DNA of 64,000 bases. Origin: Marinomonas transparens (GTDB taxonomy: Bacteria; Pseudomonadota; Gammaproteobacteria; Pseudomonadales; Marinomonadaceae). The translations under genes and the position numbers were made by a program. This document shows positions 17,535-27,158 of the stretch, piece after piece. The stretch is from positions 62,001 through 126,000 of the forward strand of contig NZ_JAEMNX010000017.1 of assembly GCF_016463975.1 (NCBI RefSeq), written 5' to 3'. A model generated the notes under the pieces. That model made no database searches, was not told the DNA's origin, and worked only from the letters and a program-made list of their open reading frames with translations. How positions within the stretch are numbered: the stretch's first letter is position 1; each line of letters begins with the position of its first letter.

Positions 17535-17581
17535 TATTTTTAATTAATAATAATTTCTTTGATAGTCATTAATTAAAAATA
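17535..17581. promoter_or_regulatory. 14-bp inverted repeat in an AT-rich divergent promoter region
   Basis: TATTTTTAATTAAT (17535-17548) and its exact inverted copy ATTAATTAAAAATA (17568-17581) are separated by 19 bases, about three helical turns centre to centre. The repeat begins 15 bases upstream of the Lrp/AsnC start codon. AT-rich inverted repeats of this kind are typical Lrp/AsnC operators. Confidence 0.5.
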
Positions 17582-17666
17582 ATTATCTATTGTTTGGATT
17601 AGATTAAGCGACATATTTCTTCGGATGTACATAGACTATTGCCATTATTTTTGGGGAGTACAGGTT

Positions 17667-18644
17667 GTGTACAAACGCATTTTTGGACAGTTATTTAACG
17701 GGCCTTTGTTTAGTGGGCTATGGAAAGAAATTATCAGCGTTACGTGGACGCTTTTTAAGATCATGATTCCGATGATTATTGTCATCAAGGTAATAGAAGA
17801 GCTAGGCGGTATTGTGCTGCTGAGCCAATGGTTGAGCCCTGTTATGTTTTTGGTGGGATTGCCCAGCGAAATGGGCTTGGTGTGGGCGACCACGCTGGTG
17901 ACCAATATATACGCTGGGTTGTTGGTGTTTATGAATACGGACGCGGATTTAACCGTGGCGCAAGTTTCGATTCTTGGCATCTTGATGTTGATCGCTCACG
18001 GGTTGCCAATTGAAGCGGCCATCGCTAAAAAAGCAGGCGTTGGCATTGCCATGACATTGGGTGTTCGCCTTGGTGGTAGCTTGTTAATGGCGTGGATGCT
18101 TCATCAAACCTATCAAGCTGGTGATTGGTTAAATTACCCAGCAGAATCGGTGTGGCAGCATACGCTAGCAAGTGACCCTAGCTATATGGCATGGGCGATT
18201 GATCAGGTGAAAAGTTTGGTGATGATCTTTGTGATTATTGCTGTACTCATTACCTTCCTGCGTATTTTAAAGCTGCTTGGCGTCGAAAAGCTGATGGGCA
18301 TCATACTTAAGCCGATTTTGTCTTTATTAGGTATCAGCCGAGATGCAACGAATTTAACCGTGGTTGGCATTACTCTTGGTTTGTCGTTTGGTGGTGGTCT
18401 GCTGATTAATGAAGCAAAACGAGGACATATTTCACCAAGGGATATTTTTGTCTCCATCATGTTGCTGAATTTACTTCACAGCTTGATCGAAGACACCTTA
18501 CTTATATTGTTAATTGGCGCTGATTTCACGACTATTTTTTGGGGGCGAATCGTCTTCTCGCTCGCCGTTACCAGTCTTTTAGTCATAGCAATTAACCGGA
18601 TCGATGAAGCCATATGTTTGAAATATTTCTATAAGAAAATCTAG
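17667..18644 (+). CDS. Nucleoside-recognition (Gate) domain membrane protein
   Basis: Polytopic inner-membrane protein of about 325 residues with the Gate-domain pattern found in nucleoside transporters and in SpmA/SpmB-like proteins: repeated helices, LSPVMFLVGLPSEMGLVWATTLVTN and the later GITLGLSFGGGLLINEAKRG. I prefer the GTG at 17667, which has GGGGAG at 17652-17657, over an ATG at 17625 that has no visible site. Divergence from an Lrp/AsnC regulator suggests export or import of an amino acid or similar small solute, but the substrate is unknown. Confidence 0.75.
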   Translation: MYKRIFGQLFNGPLFSGLWKEIISVTWTLFKIMIPMIIVIKVIEELGGIVLLSQWLSPVMFLVGLPSEMGLVWATTLVTNIYAGLLVFMNTDADLTVAQVSILGILMLIAHGLPIEAAIAKKAGVGIAMTLGVRLGGSLLMAWMLHQTYQAGDWLNYPAESVWQHTLASDPSYMAWAIDQVKSLVMIFVIIAVLITFLRILKLLGVEKLMGIILKPILSLLGISRDATNLTVVGITLGLSFGGGLLINEAKRGHISPRDIFVSIMLLNLLHSLIEDTLLILLIGADFTTIFWGRIVFSLAVTSLLVIAINRIDEAICLKYFYKKI

Positions 18645-18838
18645 ATATACTGCATTTTATAAGTCATTCAATAAGCCAAGAGCTTAGAGTTACCGATAAG
18701 ATATATTTTCTTTTGATTGTGTCTAAGTGCGACTAGTGTAAGTATGCACTCAATCATTAACCGTCTACTTCACGGTTGTTTATTGCTCTTTTAATTTGGC
18801 TTTGTTGTTTTGAATAAGAGGCAACCATTCGAGGCATT

Positions 18839-19906
18839 ATGAAAATATTTAGCTGCCAGCAATGTAACCAAACTGTGTTGTTTGAAAATACCATGTGCAT
18901 GAGTTGTGGTTCTGAATTGGGCTTTATCCCAGAGCAAATGATATTGAGCGCACTTAAGCCAGTTGATGGTGGTTATCAGGCGCTTGCTGATATGTCGTCG
19001 CCTCCTAAGGTATGGCGTTATTGTGATAATCATCAGCACAACGTTTGTAATTGGTTGGTGGATGGGCAAGAAGAAGACGAACTTTGCATGGCTTGTGAGT
19101 TGAATCGCCATATACCGAACCTTGGGCGAATTGAGCAACTGCAAGCATGGCAGCAACTTGAGTCTGCGAAGCATCAATTAGTTTACTCTTTGTTGCAGCT
19201 CAATTTACCGATTATTAATAAACAAGAAGACCCAGAAGATGGGTTGTCTTTTGATTTTATTTCCGAAGAAAACGTCGTGCCTGAGGATGCGCAAGCCACA
19301 ACGGGTCATGCGCTTGGGCAGGTGACTATTAATGCCTTAGAAGCGAATGCAGCTGACCGGGAGCGAATGCGTTCGGATATGAAAGAGTCTTATCGAACGC
19401 TAATAGGGCATTTTCGACATGAAGTGGGCCACTATTATTGGGATCAACTTGTTGTCACGGACGAAGTTACCTTGATGAGTTTTCGTGCTTTATTTGGTGA
19501 CGAGCAAGTGAGCTACGCGGATGCCTTAGAAAAACATTATGAAACGCCAAACGATAAGTGGCAGGAAAACTATGTCAGTGTTTATGCCTCGTCCCATCCT
19601 TGGGAAGATTGGGCTGAAACATGGGCGCATTATCTACATATTGTCGATACCTTAGAGACGGCCAGTCAGTTTGGTTTTAGCTTGCAGCCCTTAAACCCAT
19701 TGCAATCTAACCTTGCGGTGATGGTCAATATCGACCCTTATAATCATGCCAACTTTGACGACATTTTGGCGCAATATTTACCGCTGACCTTTGCGGTTAA
19801 TAACCTAAACCGCAGTATGGGACAGCCAGATCTGTATCCCTTTATTATCGTGCCTGCGGTTAGGGAAAAGCTGAAATTCATCCATGAATTGTTGTATCAG
19901 GGTTAG
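18839..19906 (+). CDS. Putative zinc-binding metallopeptidase with N-terminal zinc ribbon
   Basis: 355-residue protein. The N-terminus has a zinc ribbon (Cys6, Cys9, Cys20, Cys23) and a second Cys/His set (Cys62, Cys70, Cys83, Cys86). The central part carries HEVGH (residues 194-198), a gluzincin-like zinc site, followed by WEDWAETWAHYLH, which supplies the third ligand. This architecture matches a conserved bacterial family annotated as putative zinc-binding metallopeptidase; its substrate is not known to me. No signal peptide. The gene stands alone between the Gate-domain protein and a convergent TauE/SafE gene. Confidence 0.8.
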   Translation: MKIFSCQQCNQTVLFENTMCMSCGSELGFIPEQMILSALKPVDGGYQALADMSSPPKVWRYCDNHQHNVCNWLVDGQEEDELCMACELNRHIPNLGRIEQLQAWQQLESAKHQLVYSLLQLNLPIINKQEDPEDGLSFDFISEENVVPEDAQATTGHALGQVTINALEANAADRERMRSDMKESYRTLIGHFRHEVGHYYWDQLVVTDEVTLMSFRALFGDEQVSYADALEKHYETPNDKWQENYVSVYASSHPWEDWAETWAHYLHIVDTLETASQFGFSLQPLNPLQSNLAVMVNIDPYNHANFDDILAQYLPLTFAVNNLNRSMGQPDLYPFIIVPAVREKLKFIHELLYQG

Positions 19907-19925
19907 TGCTTTACTGTCATAAAGC

Positions 19926-20750
19926 CTAAGCAAAATAACTTTGTACGGAAGACAGGGCTGTAGAAATGTTCTCCAATGAAAACTTTTCATAAATCAGTTT
20001 GCTGGTCATGAGCAAGGTAACGGCGATAAACACAGGTCGAACGATTTTGTCGCCTTTTGCGATGACAAATTTACTGCCGATGTAAGAACCTATGACTTGC
20101 CCTGCGCCCATGGCGAGCCCTATGCGGTAATCCACCGAGGCGATGCCAATAAAGAAAAACAAGGAAACGAGGTTGCCCATTAAGTTGAGAGGCTTGGTCA
20201 TAATGGACGCTTGTTTGATGGTAAAGCCAAGTAAAATAACAAAGGCCAGCATCCAGATAGAGCCGGTGCCCGGTCCAAAAAAACCGTTGTAAAACCCAAT
20301 CAATAAGCCACAAGTTATCATAAAAGAGCGGTTGCTGATTTTGGCTGTCGTCGCTTCAGAGCCTTTTATTCGTTTTGAGAAAATCGCATAAAGGGTAATG
20401 CACACCATTAAGATGGGCAGCAGTATTTCGAGAGTATGCTTATCGAACAAGCTTACTGAGTAAGACCCTATCAAAGCGCCAACGGCGGTGAAGACGATTC
20501 CCGTGAGTAATCCTTTTGCCTGTATCTGGTTGTGAAATAAGAAGGTGATAAAAGCCGTTGCTTCGCCAATTACCGCTTGAAGTCTGTTGGTGCCGAGGGT
20601 CAGGATAGGCGGTACGCCGGCGATCAATAAACTGGGGATGGTGATTAAGCCACCACCGCCAGCAATGGCATCGACCACTCCAGCGCAGATGGCAACCAAG
20701 AATAAAAACAACAGCACGTGGCTGTCTAGGTTAAAAGCGAACTCGGTCAT
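19926..20750 (-). CDS. TauE/SafE-family sulfite/organosulfonate exporter
   Basis: 274-residue membrane protein with about eight helices. The N-terminus has the family motif GVVDAIAGGGGLITIPSLL, and the second half repeats it in weaker form (GFYNGFFGPGTGSIWML). Members export sulfite, sulfoacetate or similar anions, but many are uncharacterised. It is read divergently from a LysR gene 122 bases away, which may regulate it. Confidence 0.88.
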   Translation of the reverse strand: MTEFAFNLDSHVLLFLFLVAICAGVVDAIAGGGGLITIPSLLIAGVPPILTLGTNRLQAVIGEATAFITFLFHNQIQAKGLLTGIVFTAVGALIGSYSVSLFDKHTLEILLPILMVCITLYAIFSKRIKGSEATTAKISNRSFMITCGLLIGFYNGFFGPGTGSIWMLAFVILLGFTIKQASIMTKPLNLMGNLVSLFFFIGIASVDYRIGLAMGAGQVIGSYIGSKFVIAKGDKIVRPVFIAVTLLMTSKLIYEKFSLENISTALSSVQSYFA

Positions 20751-20872
20751 AAAGGGTGATCCTTTTAATGGTGCATGAAAGTAGTCATGGATAAACGCTG
20801 GTCATATTAGTAACATCAAAGATCATGTATAAAAATTAATGGTTTATTAATCTAATAGTTAGGTTTAACTTA

Positions 20873-21781
20873 ATGTTAACGTCTCAAGACATTGAATTTT
20901 TCGTCTCTCTTGCTCAAAGTAAGTCGTTGGCGGCTACCGCGAGAAAGCTTAATGTGACGCCGCCAAGCGTGTCTCAGCGCCTCCAAGCACTTGAGCAAAA
21001 GCTGAATGTGAAGTTGGTCGAACGGGGTTCAAGAGCCATTTCATTAACCTTAGAAGGGAATGTTTTGTTTCAAGAAGGCTTGGCCGTGTTGAGGCAGATT
21101 GAGTTGTTAGAAGACAAGGTGGCTGAAAAGAAACAGGCTATTTCTGGAAAAATTCGAGTGGTTGCGCCCGTTGGTTACGGCACTGAACGGGTGTCGCCGC
21201 TGGTGGCCGAGTTTCATAAAATCCACCCTTTGACTCACATTGAGTTGATTTTGTCTGATACGCCAAACTGGTCTCCGATTGACCCGCCCGATGTGGTGAT
21301 TTACATCGGCCCGTTAAAAGATTCTTCCCTTAAACGCATTATCTTGCAAAAAAACCGACGGTTATTATTGGCGTCCCCGCATTACTTACAAAATGCGGAA
21401 CCTATTCATACTCCCCAAGATTTATTGAACCATCAATGCCTTGTCATCAGAGAAAATGATGACGATGTCACCATGTGGAAGCTGACCCATCAAACGACAG
21501 GCGAATCTAGTAATGTGCGAATTAAGGCGTCTTTGATGAGTAATGTAGGGCCGGTGGTAAAAGATTGGGCGGTGAATGGCTATGGCATTATGCAGCGTTC
21601 GGAATGGAACGTGGCGAACGAATTGAAAGACAACACCTTGCAAGTGGTGTTGCCTGAATACTCTTTTCCGAGTGCCAATATCGTGGCGCTGGTGTCGTCC
21701 ACACGGGATAAACGCCCAGCAAAAATTAACGCCTTTCTCGATTATATAAAAGAGCACCTGTCAGAAGAAGCTCTTGATTAG
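20873..21781 (+). CDS. LysR-family transcriptional regulator
   Basis: 302 residues. The N-terminal helix-turn-helix includes SLAATARKLNVTPPSVSQRLQALEQ; the C-terminal domain is the usual effector-binding fold. It is divergent from the TauE/SafE exporter gene and likely controls it. Its 3' end is close to a convergent gene starting from 21820. Confidence 0.88.
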   Translation: MLTSQDIEFFVSLAQSKSLAATARKLNVTPPSVSQRLQALEQKLNVKLVERGSRAISLTLEGNVLFQEGLAVLRQIELLEDKVAEKKQAISGKIRVVAPVGYGTERVSPLVAEFHKIHPLTHIELILSDTPNWSPIDPPDVVIYIGPLKDSSLKRIILQKNRRLLLASPHYLQNAEPIHTPQDLLNHQCLVIRENDDDVTMWKLTHQTTGESSNVRIKASLMSNVGPVVKDWAVNGYGIMQRSEWNVANELKDNTLQVVLPEYSFPSANIVALVSSTRDKRPAKINAFLDYIKEHLSEEALD

Positions 21782-21819
21782 CGATGAGTCGCCATTTCTA
21801 TTTTGGTGTTTATTAAAGG

Positions 21820-22953
21820 CTATTCATCAAGCGAAAGTTGAAACTCAGTGGAAGCAACAGAGATACCATTGATGGTGATCTCAACAGTGTGTTGCCCTGC
21901 GTAATAGACCCGTGTAGTGACTTTTTTGAACGGGTGGCGTTTGCTGAAATTAAGCGTTTCTCCTGCTTCAAGTATGACTTTCTTACCTTTGAAAACCTTC
22001 GGGGCCGTGAGTCCATTTTTCTTCTGGTGATGAATAATGTAATCGATCATCAATGACTGATTTTTCGCTGAACTTGATACAAGGTTCAGTTCAAATTCCA
22101 GATGCCCGTTGATAAATACCTCGGGTGTTTTGACGTTAAGCTGGACGTCTTTCAATTGCGGAGGTAAGTAACCAAATACTTGTAGTGCTTTGGGGTGACC
22201 TTGCTTTAACAGCGTACGACAAGCATGGCGAATCAGCTTTTTACGTTTCTCGTCTGCATCACCTATCCACTTAAGAGCAATGTCCGCCACTAGGTCTGGG
22301 TGGTCTTTTGCGATGTCATTTAAATTGTTGGCCACGGAACGCCGCACATACTCTTCATCGTCGTCTTTTAATGTTTCTAGCAATTCAATGATGGGGCTTG
22401 GATCAACAATAAACTCTGGCAACTGCATTGCCCAAGGTAGGCGAGGGCGAATACCTTCTGATACCAAACGACGTACATGGTAGTTCTCGTCCGTCGTCCA
22501 TTGTTTTAATGTGTCTAAGGTTTTTGATTTATTATCTGACAGTAAAAAATAGCGAATGCCAAATTCGGATGAGAAGCGCTTAGTCATTTCTTTTAGCAAG
22601 GTCATGGACAAAGCATGGTGCGCTTGCCCATACAGACCGACGTAATCCGCCATGGGCATAATGGCCCAACCGACAATACCTTCCTCATCAGGCGTTAAAC
22701 CATAAATATCTTCATGGGCGTAAGGTCGCAAACTGGCTAATAGAGCATCAGCCGCCAGAGCAAAGTCATCAGGTAAATAGCGCCACATGGCGTCTGTAAT
22801 TTGCTTAGAGCGTTCTTTTAATTCCAAATTGGCTAAGTCATTGGTGGCGTATTCAATGAAACCAGCGTGGTCAAAATCACCCCAAGCCGACTGAAAATGC
22901 ACCGCCATGGATTCGATAACAGCGAGGTTAAACTTATCTTTAAAGGGTTCCAT
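21820..22953 (-). CDS. DNA alkylation repair protein (AlkD-like, HEAT repeats)
   Basis: 377-residue protein whose N-terminal two thirds resemble the DNA alkylation repair (AlkD/AlkC) superfamily: helical HEAT-like repeats, with NYHVRRLVSEGIRPRLPWA and DDEEYVRRSVANNLNDIAKDHP as clear repeat units. The last about 100 residues are beta-rich (DVQLNVKTPEVFINGHLEFELNLVSS), as in AlkC-type members. The family excises alkylated purines from DNA. It appears monocistronic, with no ada or alkB neighbour. Confidence 0.82.
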   Translation of the reverse strand: MEPFKDKFNLAVIESMAVHFQSAWGDFDHAGFIEYATNDLANLELKERSKQITDAMWRYLPDDFALAADALLASLRPYAHEDIYGLTPDEEGIVGWAIMPMADYVGLYGQAHHALSMTLLKEMTKRFSSEFGIRYFLLSDNKSKTLDTLKQWTTDENYHVRRLVSEGIRPRLPWAMQLPEFIVDPSPIIELLETLKDDDEEYVRRSVANNLNDIAKDHPDLVADIALKWIGDADEKRKKLIRHACRTLLKQGHPKALQVFGYLPPQLKDVQLNVKTPEVFINGHLEFELNLVSSSAKNQSLMIDYIIHHQKKNGLTAPKVFKGKKVILEAGETLNFSKRHPFKKVTTRVYYAGQHTVEITINGISVASTEFQLSLDE

Positions 22954-23027
22954 CTGGTGTGGCCTTATAGAATACTGGTGGAGATTATAGATCGAACCAG
23001 TGACAGATTCAGTCAGTGGGTTAGTGG

Positions 23028-23444
23028 TTAATCTTGCTTAATTGGCTTTTTATGTGACCTGCGTAACCATGCTACAGTGAGAACGCCAACACAAACTGCA
23101 ATAATGACGCTTATGTGAAACCATTGAACTTCAGAATGCGACATAGGGGCTATTGCACTCACATCTAATTCAACTTTATTGGCAAATAATTTAGCTATCG
23201 TTGCAAATTGTTCTAATTGTCGTTGACCGTCAACAAGTGCTTGATGGTTGCCAAAGCAAAAAATGATATAGGCTAATACAATCGCAATAGGTTCTTTAAA
23301 AGATTGTGTTGTTCTGCCATTAGCAATGACAAAGCCAACCATGGCTAAAGTGACAACGCTAAAATATCCCCAAACTTTATCTACTTGAGCATATTGTGTT
23401 TGGTAAATATTGATCGCTTCAAATGCTAACTTAAATTCTTCCAT
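23028..23444 (-). CDS. Small membrane protein of unknown function
   Basis: 138 residues from the ATG at 23444, which has GAGGAG just upstream; an ATG eight codons earlier is less likely. Three hydrophobic segments are visible: about residues 25-43, 51-68 and 112-130, with a soluble helical stretch (QRQLEQFATIAKLFANKVELD) between the second and third. The C-terminus is basic (RRSHKKPIKQD). No family recognised. It stands between the alkylation repair gene and the rhamnose locus. Confidence 0.65.
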   Translation of the reverse strand: MEEFKLAFEAINIYQTQYAQVDKVWGYFSVVTLAMVGFVIANGRTTQSFKEPIAIVLAYIIFCFGNHQALVDGQRQLEQFATIAKLFANKVELDVSAIAPMSHSEVQWFHISVIIAVCVGVLTVAWLRRSHKKPIKQD

Positions 23445-23551
23445 AGAATTCTCCTCGTTATATAGCATATTAGCTTAAGTCTATTTTATGGATATTTGCA
23501 GTGCTGGCGTTTAAAGGTAAGAAAAACTACTGAGCTCGGTGATTCTGACTC

Positions 23552-23594
23552 AAAAGCCGTTGTCTGCTTAATTAACAAACAACGGCTTTTTGTG
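23552..23594. terminator. Terminator downstream of rhaI
   Basis: AAAAGCCGTTGT (23552-23563) pairs with ACAACGGCTTTT (23579-23590) around a 15-base loop. On the minus strand the stem ends in a T-run, placed 20 bases after the rhaI stop at 23610. The plus strand also ends in five T, so it could work both ways. Confidence 0.75.
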
Positions 23595-23609
23595 TTGTCT
23601 ATCTATACC

Positions 23610-24902
23610 CTAAACAATACCAGAGCCGGTTTTATTTGGGTCAGCAGGGCGTTTGACTGCACAAGCTTGGCGGTATTGGCTGGCTCGGTAGCAGGCAACG
23701 GGTGAGATGGCGCCGCCTTCTTGTAGGCGTGCCATTTGCAGAATTACTTCCACATCCAAGTTATACGCTTGCTTAAGCGTAGCTTGGGCCATCATGGCGT
23801 CGTTCTCATTTTGATAATGAGTCAGAGCTTGGCGATCAACCAGTAGGCTTTTCACCAAGGCTCTTTGCACTTCCGCGGCGCTGTACATCAAGCTTTCGAT
23901 TGGGTCGGTGACATTGTGGGATTGATCCAACATATAGAAGGGGCTGTAGGCCGGATCTTGGCTGCGAATATCAGTTAACTCATTGAAAATTAAAAACAAC
24001 TGGTAAGGATTAATAGAGCCACTGTCTAAATCGTCATCGCCGTATTTACTGTCGTTGAAATGGAACCCACCCAGTTTGCCAAATTGCGCAAGGCGGCTGA
24101 CGATCATCTCAATGTTGACGTTTGGTGCATGGTGCCCCAAATCCACTAAAGACAAACAGCGTTCGCCAGTTTCTTTCGCTGCAAGGTAGCTGCTGCCCCA
24201 GTCTTGAATGACGGTGGAGTAAAACGCAGGTTCAAAGATCTTGTGTTCCAGCAGCATGTTCCAGTCGTCTGGTAAGCGGTTGTAGACCTCTTTGATGCTT
24301 TCTAAATAATGGCTGAAGCTGTTCTTGAAGTGCTGTTGGCCGGGGAAGTTAGAGCCATCGCCTACCCAAACGGTTAAGGCTTTAGAGCCCAATTTTTTAC
24401 CCAGTTCCACCACCTCGATATTGTGCGCAATGGCTTGCTCACGAACGGCTTTGTTGGTGTGAGTTAAGCTACCAAACTTGTATGACTCTTCCTGACCCGC
24501 TTGGTTTTGGAAGGTATTTGAGTTCATCGCATCAAAGCCTAAACCATATTGTTCTGCGTATTGGCGCAGTTCGCTTGGGTCTTTTGGAGTATCCCAAGGG
24601 ATATGCAAGGACACAGTCGGTGTGGCTTGGGAAAGCTGTTGGATAACCGAGCAGTCATCAAGCTTTTCGAAGATGTTTCTCGGCTCGCCTTGTCCTGGAA
24701 AGCGGGCAAAACGTGTGCCGCCCGTGCCCACGCCCCAAGAAGGTACGGCCACGGCGAATTCTTTTGCCTGTGCCAGTATGGTGTCGATTTTAATACCAGA
24801 GCGATCGAGCTTTTCAGCCAAGGCATCATAGTCTCTGGTGACGTCGGCTTCTTGCTGCGCGTTGTGTTCTTGCAACAAGTTTTGATCGATGAGTTGTGTC
24901 AT
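23610..24902 (-). CDS. rhaI: L-rhamnose isomerase (catabolic, RhaI type)
   Basis: Converts L-rhamnose to L-rhamnulose. The 430-residue TIM-barrel protein has the conserved metal-site segments DLGHHAPNVNIEMIVSRL and GGFHFNDSKYGDDDLDSGSINPYQLF, typical of the rhizobial and pseudomonad isomerase rather than E. coli RhaA. It is the second gene of a minus-strand pair with rhaD, 36 bases apart, and is followed by a terminator. Acts in the cytoplasm as the first catabolic step after mutarotation. Confidence 0.92.
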   Translation of the reverse strand: MTQLIDQNLLQEHNAQQEADVTRDYDALAEKLDRSGIKIDTILAQAKEFAVAVPSWGVGTGGTRFARFPGQGEPRNIFEKLDDCSVIQQLSQATPTVSLHIPWDTPKDPSELRQYAEQYGLGFDAMNSNTFQNQAGQEESYKFGSLTHTNKAVREQAIAHNIEVVELGKKLGSKALTVWVGDGSNFPGQQHFKNSFSHYLESIKEVYNRLPDDWNMLLEHKIFEPAFYSTVIQDWGSSYLAAKETGERCLSLVDLGHHAPNVNIEMIVSRLAQFGKLGGFHFNDSKYGDDDLDSGSINPYQLFLIFNELTDIRSQDPAYSPFYMLDQSHNVTDPIESLMYSAAEVQRALVKSLLVDRQALTHYQNENDAMMAQATLKQAYNLDVEVILQMARLQEGGAISPVACYRASQYRQACAVKRPADPNKTGSGIV

Positions 24903-24938
24903 GGCTGAATCCTTTATTTTTGTTTTTATATTATGTGA

Positions 24939-27032
24939 TTAACGGGTAAACGACGGTGCATGGCCAGCGTCAACATTCAAAATGTTTCCTGTCGACTTAG
25001 AGGATGCGTCAGAAGCGAAGAAGTAAATCGCTTCGGCGATGTCTTCTGGAAAGACATTTAATTTGAGCATGCTTCGTTGGCGGTAATGTTCTTCTAAATC
25101 ATCGGTAGAAAGTTTATAAGCACTGGCTCTTTCTTCTTTCCATTTGCCAGTCCAGATTTTGGAACCGCGCAGTACTGCATCAGGGTTAACGACGTTAGAG
25201 CGAATGCCGAGCGGCGCGCCTTCAAGAGCAACACAGCGAGCAAGCTGAATCTCCGCCGCTTTTGCCACACAATACGCGCTGGCATTTGCACTGGCAACAA
25301 GGCCATTTTTACTGGCGATAAACACCATGTTACCGCCCATGTCTTGCTGTTTTAATAATGTAAAGGCTTCGCGGGCAACGAGGAAGTAACCCGTCGATAG
25401 AATGCTTTGGTTCTTGTTCCATAACGCTAAGGAAGTTTCTTCCAGCGGTGCGGAGGAGGCGATTCCCGCATTGGATACCACAATATCCAAGCCACCAAAG
25501 GCCACGGCACAATGCTTGACCGCACGAACCACGTCGTCTTCATTGGTTACGTCCATTGTTATGCTGGACGCGGCGTCTTTACCAAACTTCTTGACTAAGG
25601 TGGCTTGCGCGATAGACAGAGCGTCTTCGTCTATGTCCATTAACACAATGTTGGCGCCTTCTTTGGCAAGACGTTTTGCTGTTGCTAAGCCGATTCCGCC
25701 TGCTGCACCTGTGACCAAGGCGATATGGCCTGCTAGGGATTTTGGCTTTGGCATGCGTTGTAGTTTGGCTTCTTCTAACAGCCAGTATTCAATGTCGAAG
25801 GCTTCTTGTTCCGGCAAACCGACGTATTCGCTCACGCTGTCAGCACCACGCATGACATTGATGGCATTGACGTAAAACTCCCCTGCGATTCGTGCCGTAG
25901 CTTTGTCTTTGGCAAAAGACAGCATGCCGACACCGGGGATCAAATAGATTACCGGGTTCGGGTCACGTAGAGCTGGGCTGTTGTCTCGTTTACAGCGATT
26001 GTAATAGCCTGCGTACGCTTCTCGATAAGCAGCAAGGTCGTTATCCAGTGACGCAATGACTTCATCTAGGTTGTCTTTTTCGGGGTCGTAAGCCACCACA
26101 AAGGGGCGAATCTTGGTGCGTAAAAAGTGGTCTGGGCAGGAGGTGCCCAATTTGCCTAGGCGATTTAAATCTTGTGAATTAACAAACTGTAGGACTTCGT
26201 CAGATTGATTGAAGTGACCAATTTGGCGTTGTTTTTCGCTGGTTTTGCCGCGAATCAATGGCATTAAACGAGAAGCAATTTCTTGGCGTTTTTCATCTGC
26301 TAACGTGCTGAAGCGCTCCCCACCAAAAATCGCTTTGCCTGCGCTGTTTTTATCTAGCCATGTTTGTGCTTTGTTAATAATGTCGATTGATAGTTGATAG
26401 CATTCTTTATTGTCATTCGCCCAAGTAAATAGGCCATGGCTTTCCAAGACCACGCCTTTTAAGTGTGGGTTCTCGGTGGCGATTTTATGTAAATCCATAC
26501 CAAGCTGAAAACCCGGACGTCGCCACGGTAACCAACCAATGTCACCATTAAAAATCTCTTGCGTTAACTGGCGGCTGTTTTTACTCGCCGCAATAGCGAT
26601 TACCGCATCTGGGTGTAAATGATCAACGTGATTGTAAGGTAGATAAGCGTGTAGTGGTGTATCAATACTGGCGGCTCGGGCGTTTAAGTTAAAGGTGCAA
26701 TGGGGTAGATAAGCGACCATTTCGTCCTCAAATTCGAGGCCACGATACAGATTTGGTAGCTGATTAAGCTTGTCCATATAGAGAGTGGAAAAACCATCTA
26801 ATCCCATGGAACCAATATCACCACCAGAACCTTTTACCCAGAGTACGGTGGTTTTTTCACCTGTTAATGGATCGTCCATTTCTAACTTTGCTGATGTGTT
26901 GCCACCACCATAGTTGGTTACACGCATATCAGAACCGAGCAAGTTTGATCGGTATTGCAATAATTCAGGAGCGGTTAGAAGAGATGCGTGTGCATCGTTC
27001 CAAAGGTTAGGTAGTAAGTTGTTCGTGGACAT
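24939..27032 (-). CDS. rhaD: Bifunctional rhamnulose-1-phosphate aldolase / short-chain dehydrogenase
   Basis: 697-residue fusion known from rhizobial-type rhamnose loci. Residues about 1-420 form a class II aldolase domain (GGGNTSAKLE; His-rich HLHPDAVIAI and LESHGLFTW). Residues about 430-697 are an NAD-dependent short-chain dehydrogenase with GAAGGIGLATA and the YCVAK active site. The aldolase splits rhamnulose 1-phosphate into DHAP and L-lactaldehyde; the dehydrogenase domain is expected to oxidise the lactaldehyde to lactate. It heads the minus-strand operon rhaD-rhaI and is divergent from rhaR across a region with two inverted 13-bp sites. Confidence 0.92.
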   Translation of the reverse strand: MSTNNLLPNLWNDAHASLLTAPELLQYRSNLLGSDMRVTNYGGGNTSAKLEMDDPLTGEKTTVLWVKGSGGDIGSMGLDGFSTLYMDKLNQLPNLYRGLEFEDEMVAYLPHCTFNLNARAASIDTPLHAYLPYNHVDHLHPDAVIAIAASKNSRQLTQEIFNGDIGWLPWRRPGFQLGMDLHKIATENPHLKGVVLESHGLFTWANDNKECYQLSIDIINKAQTWLDKNSAGKAIFGGERFSTLADEKRQEIASRLMPLIRGKTSEKQRQIGHFNQSDEVLQFVNSQDLNRLGKLGTSCPDHFLRTKIRPFVVAYDPEKDNLDEVIASLDNDLAAYREAYAGYYNRCKRDNSPALRDPNPVIYLIPGVGMLSFAKDKATARIAGEFYVNAINVMRGADSVSEYVGLPEQEAFDIEYWLLEEAKLQRMPKPKSLAGHIALVTGAAGGIGLATAKRLAKEGANIVLMDIDEDALSIAQATLVKKFGKDAASSITMDVTNEDDVVRAVKHCAVAFGGLDIVVSNAGIASSAPLEETSLALWNKNQSILSTGYFLVAREAFTLLKQQDMGGNMVFIASKNGLVASANASAYCVAKAAEIQLARCVALEGAPLGIRSNVVNPDAVLRGSKIWTGKWKEERASAYKLSTDDLEEHYRQRSMLKLNVFPEDIAEAIYFFASDASSKSTGNILNVDAGHAPSFTR

Positions 27033-27158
27033 GTTTTAACCTCAAATTCGCCTATAACAAGGTTTTTCGTCCTAAATTAAAGGCTTAAAATTTATTTTTG
27101 TTATGCGTAAATCAGCGGGTTAGAATGATTAATAGATTTTATGTTAAAACAAAAGCAA

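Noticed and set aside
25402..25875. 157-residue plus-strand frame inside rhaD
   Set aside because: Fully contained in the dehydrogenase part of rhaD, with no signals of its own.
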